A stretch of DNA of 64,000 bases from DTU064 sp045588245. GTDB lineage: Bacteria > Bacillota > Clostridia > Oscillospirales > CAG-272. Shown piece by piece: positions 1-6,514 of the stretch. Under the pieces are notes generated by a model. That model searched no databases. It was not told the DNA's origin and saw only the letters and a program-made list of their open reading frames with translations. Positions within the stretch are counted from its first letter, which is position 1, and each line of letters opens with the position of its first letter. A program made the position numbers and the translations under genes. The stretch lies in the NCBI GenBank assembly GCA_045588245.1, contig JAZNDW010000001.1, forward strand, positions 213,752 to 277,751. The letters are read 5' to 3'.

Positions 1-34
1 TTGTGCCGCCGCAAGCGGCAGAATGGAGATTATT

Positions 35-2053
35 ATGAACGATAAGCTTAACATAAAAGACAGACTCGACGAACTGCGTCAAGTTATTTCATATCACGCG
101 AAGCGTTACTACGTTGATGACTCACCCGAGATCAGTGACTTTGAATATGACCGTCTTTTCCGCGAGCTGCAGGAGATAGAAGCCGCGCATCCCGAGTTAG
201 ACTCGCCCACGTCTCCGACAAAGCGTGTTGGCGGTGCGGTGCTTGACAAATTTGAAAAAGTCAACCACGTCTATCCTCTTCGTAGTCTTCAGGACGTTTT
301 CTCCTTCGACGAGCTTCGCGCCTTCACAGCGCGTGTGCGCGAGGTCTTCCCCGATGCGGAATTTTCCGTTGAGCCGAAGATCGACGGCTTGTCCGTCGCA
401 CTTTCATACGAAATCGGCGCGCTTACGATCGGAGCTACGCGCGGCAACGGTACCATCGGCGAAAACGTGACCGAAAACATCAAAACGATCGGCTCCGTTC
501 CGCTGACGCTGTCGGGCGGCGAACACCTCAATCTCACCGTTCGCGGTGAAGTATTTATGCCGCGCGAATCGTTTGAACGTCAGAACAAAGAGCGCGAGGC
601 GGAGGGCAAGCCCTTGATGGCAAATCCGCGCAACGCCGCCGCAGGCTCGCTTCGTCAGCTTGACTCAAAAATCGCCGCCGCGCGCGGACTTGACATATTC
701 GTTTTCAATTTTCAGGGTGGCAGCCTTTATTCCGACGGACACGCGCCCGAATATCACAGCGAAACACTTGCCCGTATGCGACAGCTCGGATTCAAGGTGC
801 TTCCGCTGACTATCACGGCGCAGAGCGACGACGAGATCATCACGCACATAGAAATGATCGGTAATATGCGATCTACGCTCGCCTACGACATTGACGGCGC
901 CGTTATCAAGGTCGATTCGCTCGCCATGCGCGAGGTGCTCGGTGAGGGAGCCATCGCACCGAAGTGGGCTGTTGCTTACAAATATCCGCCCGAGCAGAAG
1001 AAAACGCGCCTTATTGACATCATCACTGCAGTCGGACGCACGGGAGTGCTTACGCCGACAGCGGTACTCGAACCCGTTCGTATCGCGGGATCTAACGTGT
1101 CGCGCGCGACACTTCACAACATTGACATCATCCGCGAACGCGACATCCGCATCGGCGACACCGTCATAATCGAAAAAGCGGGCGACATTATCCCTGCCGT
1201 CGTCGCACCCGTCCCCGAAGAGCGCAACGGCACAGAAACGGTTTGGAATATGCCCGAGTTTTGCCCTTCCTGCGGCGAACGTCTTATCTCCGATAACGAA
1301 GATTCAACGGACGGCGGCATCGTTCGCTGTATCAATTCGATGTGCCCTGCGCAGATCGCGCGGAACATCGAGCATTTCGCCTCAAAAGCGGCGATGAACA
1401 TAGATTCGCTCGGTCCTGCCGTTGTCTCTTCCCTCTTGTCGTCCGGATTGATCCGCGACGCAGCGGATCTATACACGCTCAATGCCGATAACGTTGCCGC
1501 ACTCGACCGAATGGGTGCCCTTTCGGCGAAAAATCTGCTCACCGCTATCGAGGCATCAAAATCCGCAGGGCTGTCGCGTCTGATCTACGCGCTCGGCATC
1601 CGTCAGGTCGGCTCTGTTGCCGCCGCTGCGCTTGCCTCGCGTTTCGGCTCGATTGACGCGCTTATCGCGGCGACTGTCGAAGAGCTGTGCCTCGTTGACG
1701 ATATCGGCGAGATCACGGCGGGCTTCATACGCGATTATTTTATCGAAGAACGCAACTTACAGTATATAGAAAAGCTTCGCGCCGCAGACGTGAAGATGAC
1801 CGAGGAGGTCACCGCCGTCGGCGACGCTCTCGTCGGCAGCACTTTCGTGCTGACTGGTACGCTTCCAACGCTCACACGCGACGAAGCATCGGAGATGATA
1901 AAGCGGGCGGGCGGTAAGGTTTCATCGTCCGTGTCGAAAAAAACGAGCTACGTCGTCGCAGGCGAAGCGGCAGGCAGTAAGCTCGACCGCGCAAACGCGC
2001 TCGGCGTCACCGTTATCAGCGAGGACGAGCTTCGCCGCATGATCGGTGAGTGA
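35..2053 (+). CDS. ligA: NAD-dependent DNA ligase LigA
   Basis: Seals nicks in duplex DNA in replication and repair, using NAD+ as adenylate donor. The 672-residue protein has the full family layout: N-terminal Ia domain, adenylation domain with the KxDG motif (EPKIDGLSV) carrying the nucleotidyl lysine, OB fold, a four-cysteine zinc finger (CPSCGERL then CINSMC), helix-hairpin-helix repeats and a C-terminal BRCT domain (GSTFVLTGTLPTLTRDEASE). The ATG at 35 is preferred over the in-frame ATG at 23 because TGGAG at 24-28 then sits six bases upstream. A TGA in another frame at 36-38 overlaps this ATG, so an upstream coding sequence may end there and be translationally coupled; too little of it lies in the window to name. 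The gene converges on the amidase gene with only three bases between stop codons. Confidence 0.96.
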   Translation: MNDKLNIKDRLDELRQVISYHAKRYYVDDSPEISDFEYDRLFRELQEIEAAHPELDSPTSPTKRVGGAVLDKFEKVNHVYPLRSLQDVFSFDELRAFTARVREVFPDAEFSVEPKIDGLSVALSYEIGALTIGATRGNGTIGENVTENIKTIGSVPLTLSGGEHLNLTVRGEVFMPRESFERQNKEREAEGKPLMANPRNAAAGSLRQLDSKIAAARGLDIFVFNFQGGSLYSDGHAPEYHSETLARMRQLGFKVLPLTITAQSDDEIITHIEMIGNMRSTLAYDIDGAVIKVDSLAMREVLGEGAIAPKWAVAYKYPPEQKKTRLIDIITAVGRTGVLTPTAVLEPVRIAGSNVSRATLHNIDIIRERDIRIGDTVIIEKAGDIIPAVVAPVPEERNGTETVWNMPEFCPSCGERLISDNEDSTDGGIVRCINSMCPAQIARNIEHFASKAAMNIDSLGPAVVSSLLSSGLIRDAADLYTLNADNVAALDRMGALSAKNLLTAIEASKSAGLSRLIYALGIRQVGSVAAAALASRFGSIDALIAATVEELCLVDDIGEITAGFIRDYFIEERNLQYIEKLRAADVKMTEEVTAVGDALVGSTFVLTGTLPTLTRDEASEMIKRAGGKVSSSVSKKTSYVVAGEAAGSKLDRANALGVTVISEDELRRMIGE

Positions 2054-2056
2054 CAG

Positions 2057-2617
2057 TCACACCCCGAAATATTCGCGTATTCCGCGATATACGGCGCGTG
2101 CATAAAGCCCCGGGCTCTCCGCCATCAGCCTCGCTTCATTATAGTTTGTGATAAACCCAAGCTCAACGAGCGTTGCGGGCATTGCGGTGCGTCGCAAAAC
2201 GTATAGCGACGGACGCGCGGACACGCCTCTGTTCGGCTCGCCCGTTGCCTCTGATATTGCATTTACGATACGTTCCGCGAGCGGATACGCCTCAGATGAC
2301 GTGCTGTAAACGAACGCCTCCGTCCCCGATGCGCTCGGGATCGTTGATGCGTTTGCGTGAAGGCTGATGAAATAGTCAGCACCCCATGTATTTGCGGCTT
2401 CAACACGCGCACGCAGGCTTGATGCAATGCTCGTGCCAAGCTGTGTTGACGGCGTCGGACGCGACAGCATAACTTCAAAATTGCCGTCCGCCCTCAACAG
2501 CTCGGCAAGCTGTACTCCGATCTCGTAAACGAGATCTTGCTCACGGTAGCCATTTCCTTCCGCGCCCGCGTTCGGATTTTGCGGATTATGCCCCTGATCA
2601 ATAAAAATTTTTATCAT
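2057..2617 (-). CDS. N-acetylmuramoyl-L-alanine amidase (Amidase_3 family)
   Basis: Predicted zinc amidase that cuts the bond between N-acetylmuramic acid and the stem peptide. The 186-residue protein is essentially only the catalytic domain: the first zinc histidine lies in FIDQGHNPQNPNAG, the glutamate in GYREQDLVYEIG, the second histidine in YFISLHANAS, and the distal glutamate in ATLVELGFITN. There is no signal peptide, SPOR or SH3 domain, so export would need another route, or the enzyme acts during lysis or engulfment like CwlC-type spore-lineage amidases (inference). AGGAG lies seven bases before the ATG. It is divergent from the TtcA-like gene with a 67-base gap that contains the perfect palindrome ATCACGTGAT (2631-2640). 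Confidence 0.9.
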   Translation of the reverse strand: MIKIFIDQGHNPQNPNAGAEGNGYREQDLVYEIGVQLAELLRADGNFEVMLSRPTPSTQLGTSIASSLRARVEAANTWGADYFISLHANASTIPSASGTEAFVYSTSSEAYPLAERIVNAISEATGEPNRGVSARPSLYVLRRTAMPATLVELGFITNYNEARLMAESPGLYARAVYRGIREYFGV

Positions 2618-2684
2618 GCCAAACTCCTATATCACGTGATCCTATTTATCATGTTATGCACGGAGTGCGGCTACGGAGACAAAA

Positions 2685-3461
2685 ATGGACGATTTTCAAA
2701 AGCTTTTAAGCTATTGCAGACGTGCGATAGAGGACTATCGCATGATAGAAGACGGCGACCGCGTCGTCGTCGGCGTTTCGGGCGGTAAGGATTCGCTTGC
2801 TCTTTTGTGTGCGATGGCGGCGATCCGCGACTTTTTGCCCGAACGGTTTGAGCTTTTTGCAGTAACGCTCGATATGGGCTTTCAAGGAATGGACTTTTCG
2901 CCCATCGAAGAGTTCTGCCGCACCTTAAACGTGCCGTATACGATAATAAAAACGCAGATCGCCGAAATCATTTTCGATATCCGTAAAGAGAAAAATCCTT
3001 GCGCGCTCTGCGCGAAGATGCGCCGCGGCGCACTTCACGATGCAGTCCGCAATCTTGGCTGTAACAAGCTTGCGCTCGGTCACCATAACGACGACGTCGT
3101 TGACACGTTTATGCTGAATCTTTTGCATGGAAGCCGTCTTTCGACGTTTCAGCCCGTTACATATCTGTCGCGCAAGGACATCACAATGATCCGTCCGTTT
3201 ATTTATGCGCATGAGTACGAGATCAGGCATTACGTCGAGGAGTTTTCGCTTCCCGTTGTCAAGAGCACCTGCCCCGCTGACGGCGGAACAGAGCGCGAAG
3301 AAATGAAGAACCTGCTCTCAACGCTGAACCGAGATTATCCCGACGTGCGAAACCGCATCTTCGGCGCGATTGAACGTGCCAAGATCGACGGATGGCAGGA
3401 GCACCCGAAAGGCAGACGCCGTCTCGGACGCAAGCCGCAGGCGGAAGAAAATCCCGATTAA
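2685..3461 (+). CDS. TtcA-like PP-loop ATPase, tRNA thiolation
   Basis: Probable tRNA 2-thiocytidine-type sulfur transferase of the TtcA/TtuA group. The 258-residue protein has the PP-loop SGGKDS at residues 32-37, which activates the target base by adenylation, and a CxxC pair (NPCALC, Cys107 and Cys110) plus a later cysteine in KSTCPADGG; in characterised members these three cysteines bind an iron-sulfur cluster. GHHNDDVVDT is the usual downstream motif. CGGAG precedes the ATG by about six bases. A strong terminator follows at 3477-3511. TtcA proper modifies C32 of tRNA, but the clostridial members are not all tested, so no symbol is given. Confidence 0.85.
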   Translation: MDDFQKLLSYCRRAIEDYRMIEDGDRVVVGVSGGKDSLALLCAMAAIRDFLPERFELFAVTLDMGFQGMDFSPIEEFCRTLNVPYTIIKTQIAEIIFDIRKEKNPCALCAKMRRGALHDAVRNLGCNKLALGHHNDDVVDTFMLNLLHGSRLSTFQPVTYLSRKDITMIRPFIYAHEYEIRHYVEEFSLPVVKSTCPADGGTEREEMKNLLSTLNRDYPDVRNRIFGAIERAKIDGWQEHPKGRRRLGRKPQAEENPD

Positions 3462-3476
3462 CGAATCATAAAAGCG

Positions 3477-3511
3477 AAAACCGACAGACTACCATGTAGT
3501 CTGTCGGTTTT
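3477..3511. terminator. Bidirectional intrinsic terminator
   Basis: A perfect 12-bp stem (CCGACAGACTAC / GTAGTCTGTCGG) with a three-base CAT loop, flanked by AAAA on the left and TTTT on the right. It lies between the converging TtcA-like gene and the lipoprotein gene and can end both. Confidence 0.93.
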
Positions 3512-3522
3512 ATTAATTCAAT

Positions 3523-5097
3523 TCACTCGCTTCCAACCGTTTTTTCGATCATGTAGACGTATTTGCCGTACTTCGTATAAAACTCAAGATAGTTTTTACC
3601 GTCGTGGAGCTCTACTGTCAAGGTAAAGCCGCCGTCTCGTTGACGGCAGATCTTCTCGCCGTTAAACTGCACCGTCGCCGTGGGGTCGGAAACGCCGACG
3701 AGTGTGACCGCGTCAGCGTCCGTTTTCTCGCCGTGCACGTGGCTGACGATGCGTACTGTTTCGCCGTTTTCAATTGGCGATGCATAGATTATGTCGGTTG
3801 TGAACGTCTTTTTTAATTCTGTGAAAACGCCTTCGGTATCAGCCTTGATCTCAGCGTAGCCGTACATAATACTTCCGCGGTACGAGATAAGCTTGCGTGC
3901 GTGATCGATCTGCGCCGTTATTTCATCAACGGCATCGGCTACCCGCCATTCATCCGTTCCGTATTTGTAAGCAGCGTGGCTAACGTACAGATCAACACCC
4001 GTTCCGTCAAGTTTTGTGCTCCACCAATCGGCAAGAACTCCGAACGGTGCGCTTTCTTTGCTGAAATTCCAATAGATCTGCGGTGCGATATAGTCAACGT
4101 ATCCGCCCGCTACCCACGCAAGCGCATCACAGCAAATCGCAGAATATGCCTCCATGCCGAGCGTTGCCGAGCCGCCGTTTTCGCCGTTGTCGTTCTGCCA
4201 AATACCAAACGGCGCAACACCGAATCTGCACGTAACATCGACCGCTTTAATAGCGTCATAGCACATTTTTACCATAGTATTTATGTTTTGTCTTCGCCAA
4301 TCCGCAAGCTCCACGTCACCGCCGTAACGCGCGTAGGTTTCCGCGTCGTCAAACTGTAATTCATCACCTTCGGTGTCGGTCTCGGGATACGGATAAAAAT
4401 AATCGTCAAAAATAATACCGTCAATATCGTAATTTCGGACGAGCTCCGTTACACCTGCCGCAACAAGAGCACGGCTTTCGGGCAATCCGGGATCAAAGTA
4501 AAGCTCACCCGCATACGCGACCGTCAAATAGGGCGAGAGGCGAGCAGGGCTTGTTTTTGCGAGTGCTTCTGTGTCTGTTTTAGGTGCAGCAGGCGTTCCT
4601 CCACGAGTCACGCGGAGAGGATTCACCCATGCGTGCACCTCGATTCCCCGTTTGTGAGCTATATTTATAAGATATGAAAACGGATCAAAGCCGTCGGGCA
4701 GCTCGCCGTCAATCTCGCCCGTCAAAAACTCGGACACGGGAAAGATCTCCGAATCATACATCGCGTCGGCTGCCGCTCTTACTTGAAAAAAGATCGCGTT
4801 ACAGTTTGCATCCTCGACCGTATCGACGATACTGTCGAGCTCTGCGGCAAGCTCATCGGCATCAAGCTCGCGCTTTGAAGGAAAATCAATATTATATGCC
4901 GTCGCTATAAACACACCGCGCATCTCCTGCGCGTCGTTTTTATAGCCGTTTATCCCTTCGGCATCGCCATCGGCATGCATCGGAGCTATTGTCTCATGCG
5001 CATCCACGTCGGGACCTGAGCAGGCTGTGATGAACATGAGCACAGCAACAAAAAGTGCCGTCAGCCACAAACGTCTGCCAAACGTATCATTCCGCAT
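3523..5097 (-). CDS. Lipoprotein, GHL10/DUF187 family glycosidase-like (YngK type)
   Basis: Secreted lipoprotein of the glycosyl-hydrolase-like GHL10 family (524 residues). The N-terminus is a lipoprotein signal: RRLW, a hydrophobic core, then lipobox FITAC with the acylated cysteine followed by SG. The barrel domain begins at MRGVFIATAYNIDFPS and holds family hallmarks such as FFQVRAAADAMY, HAWVNPLRV and IIFDDYFYPYP. The last ~90 residues look like a beta-sandwich domain (TLVGVSDPTATVQFNGEKI). AAAGGAG lies just upstream of the ATG at 5097, preferred over an ATG 11 codons earlier. Members are thought to act on cell-surface or peptidoglycan-related glycans; the substrate is unknown. It follows the nicotinamidase gene on the same strand after a gap of about 92 bases. 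Confidence 0.85.
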   Translation of the reverse strand: MRNDTFGRRLWLTALFVAVLMFITACSGPDVDAHETIAPMHADGDAEGINGYKNDAQEMRGVFIATAYNIDFPSKRELDADELAAELDSIVDTVEDANCNAIFFQVRAAADAMYDSEIFPVSEFLTGEIDGELPDGFDPFSYLINIAHKRGIEVHAWVNPLRVTRGGTPAAPKTDTEALAKTSPARLSPYLTVAYAGELYFDPGLPESRALVAAGVTELVRNYDIDGIIFDDYFYPYPETDTEGDELQFDDAETYARYGGDVELADWRRQNINTMVKMCYDAIKAVDVTCRFGVAPFGIWQNDNGENGGSATLGMEAYSAICCDALAWVAGGYVDYIAPQIYWNFSKESAPFGVLADWWSTKLDGTGVDLYVSHAAYKYGTDEWRVADAVDEITAQIDHARKLISYRGSIMYGYAEIKADTEGVFTELKKTFTTDIIYASPIENGETVRIVSHVHGEKTDADAVTLVGVSDPTATVQFNGEKICRQRDGGFTLTVELHDGKNYLEFYTKYGKYVYMIEKTVGSE

Positions 5098-5189
5098 TTC
5101 ATTCTCCTTTCTGCCATAACTGCTCTCCACAGATAATTTATGAACACCGACCGTTATTCTATGCTTTTTGCCAAAACTGTGTAGTTATG

Positions 5190-5702
5190 TCACTCAATAA
5201 CATTGATCTGGCACATCTTCATCGTTTGAAGTGCCGCGTTATGCGTATCGTGCGTAACGCCTGCGCAAGCAGATGCGTCAACGCTGAGCTCAGCATCGGG
5301 ATAAAGTGCCTTTAAGATAAGCGCATTTGACACGACGCAAATATCGGTGCAAAGTCCGATGAGCAAAAGCGATTCGGGAGCCTCGTCGAAGCTTTCCTCC
5401 CAATGCGTCCAGCCGAAAGAGGGTTTATCGATGATCTCACAGCCGTCACGGTAAAGTCCATCCGCGATCTGCCAGCCGTGTGTGTCTTTGACACAATGGA
5501 CGACGGGCAGCTTTTTCCCTTCGGACGTGGAAAGATAGTTTTCTTCGTGTGTGTCACGAGTGTAAATGACGCGATCGCCGCGATTTGTATATTCGTCAAT
5601 GACCTCTGCGACTCGCGGCACTATCGCCTGCGCCTCGGGGGTGCCGAGCGAGCCGTCTATGAAATCGTTCTGCATATCAACAACAATAAGCGTGCGTTTC
5701 AT
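5190..5702 (-). CDS. pncA: Nicotinamidase / isochorismatase-family hydrolase
   Basis: Most likely deamidates nicotinamide to nicotinate for NAD salvage. The 170-residue protein has the cysteine-hydrolase triad: Asp9 (VVDMQNDF), Lys93 (IDKPSFG) and Cys118 (GLCTDICV). Metal ligands expected of true nicotinamidases are also present: Asp50 and His52 in TRDTHEENY and His69 in PVVHC. This favours nicotinamidase over isochorismatase. The ATG at 5702 has GGAG seven bases upstream; an upstream in-frame ATG lacks this. The promoter at 5739-5767 is convincing. Nicotinate made here could feed the NAD pathway that uses nadD, found 30 kb away in the window. Confidence 0.83.
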   Translation of the reverse strand: MKRTLIVVDMQNDFIDGSLGTPEAQAIVPRVAEVIDEYTNRGDRVIYTRDTHEENYLSTSEGKKLPVVHCVKDTHGWQIADGLYRDGCEIIDKPSFGWTHWEESFDEAPESLLLIGLCTDICVVSNALILKALYPDAELSVDASACAGVTHDTHNAALQTMKMCQINVIE

Positions 5703-5738
5703 GGGTAGTCTCCGTTTTGGTTTATTAATTCGTGTATT

Positions 5739-5767
5739 ATTATACACCGATTTGCGCCATTTTTCAA
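5739..5767 (-). promoter_or_regulatory. Sigma-A type promoter of the nicotinamidase gene
   Basis: On the minus strand TTGAAA (5762-5767) and TATAAT (5739-5744) are separated by exactly 17 bases, placing the start of transcription around 5731, a little over 25 bases before the start codon. The rest of the 5748-5950 gap is AT-rich and shows no gene. Confidence 0.75.
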
Positions 5768-5950
5768 CAGTATCCGTAAACTCACAATTGACGATTATGT
5801 GCGTTCAAGATATAATTTAATAAAAGGACAAATATTTTTTTGAAAATATTTTATTTTTTTCAAAAAACGTGCAAGATTTTCGTTTCAATGTTGACATATA
5901 AGGTGTAAGGGTGAATCAGCCCACAAAACTCCCACGAAAGGAGATGTCCA

Positions 5951-6514
5951 ATGACAGACAGCGCAATAATAAAGCTGCTATTTGACCGTGATGACTTGGC
6001 TGTCGTCGAGCTTGAGTCGAAGTACGGCAAGCTGATGAAAAGCTACGCGTGCCGCTATCTTAACGATTCGCGCGATGCCGAAGAGATCTATAACGACACG
6101 ATCGCGGACATTTGGAAATCAATACCGCCCGATCATCCGAACAGGCTCGGTGCCTACATAACGGCGATCCTGAAACGAAAGGTCATAAACCGACTCCGAT
6201 ACCTGGCGCGTGAGAAACGCTCTCGCACAGGCGAGGCTTTATTCTGTGATTTTGACGACGTCGTCAACGTCGCAGGCACACAGAGGAGTGCCGAAGACGT
6301 TGTGATCGACGACAAACGCAGGCTTTTGAGCGAGTTTCTCAAATCCGAGCCGTCGGCGAGCAGGATCATTTTCGTGAAGCGATACTATTACGGCAAGTCG
6401 ATTTCCGAGATCACCCGTGAAACGGGTATGTCGGAGACAGCGGTTTCGTCTCGCTTATCGAGGACTAAAGCGCGGCTCTACCGCCATTTGACAGAAAAGG
6501 GGGTGTTGTCATGA
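5951..6514 (+). CDS. ECF-type RNA polymerase sigma factor
   Basis: Alternative sigma factor of 187 residues with only regions 2 and 4. Region 2 covers about residues 20-85 (YACRYLNDSRDAEEIYNDT is the core-binding part) and region 4 residues 125-180 (a helix-turn-helix, ISEITRETGMSETAVSSRL). AAAGGAG precedes the ATG. Its TGA overlaps the ATG of the next gene (ATGA), so the two products are probably made in fixed ratio. By genetic arrangement the downstream membrane protein should be its anti-sigma partner (inference). TTGACA at 5891-5896 lies upstream but has no matching sigma-A -10 element; autoregulation through an ECF promoter is possible. Confidence 0.92.
   Translation: MTDSAIIKLLFDRDDLAVVELESKYGKLMKSYACRYLNDSRDAEEIYNDTIADIWKSIPPDHPNRLGAYITAILKRKVINRLRYLAREKRSRTGEALFCDFDDVVNVAGTQRSAEDVVIDDKRRLLSEFLKSEPSASRIIFVKRYYYGKSISEITRETGMSETAVSSRLSRTKARLYRHLTEKGVLS

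Noticed and set aside
1..45. Possible end of an upstream gene (stop in one frame at 36-38, in another at 43-45)
   Set aside because: Only 11-14 codons are available and two frames are equally possible, so no product can be supported.
5891..5919. TTGACA upstream of the sigma gene as a sigma-A promoter
   Set aside because: No acceptable -10 at 16-18 bases (AATCAG); an ECF-type promoter is possible but the consensus for this factor is unknown.
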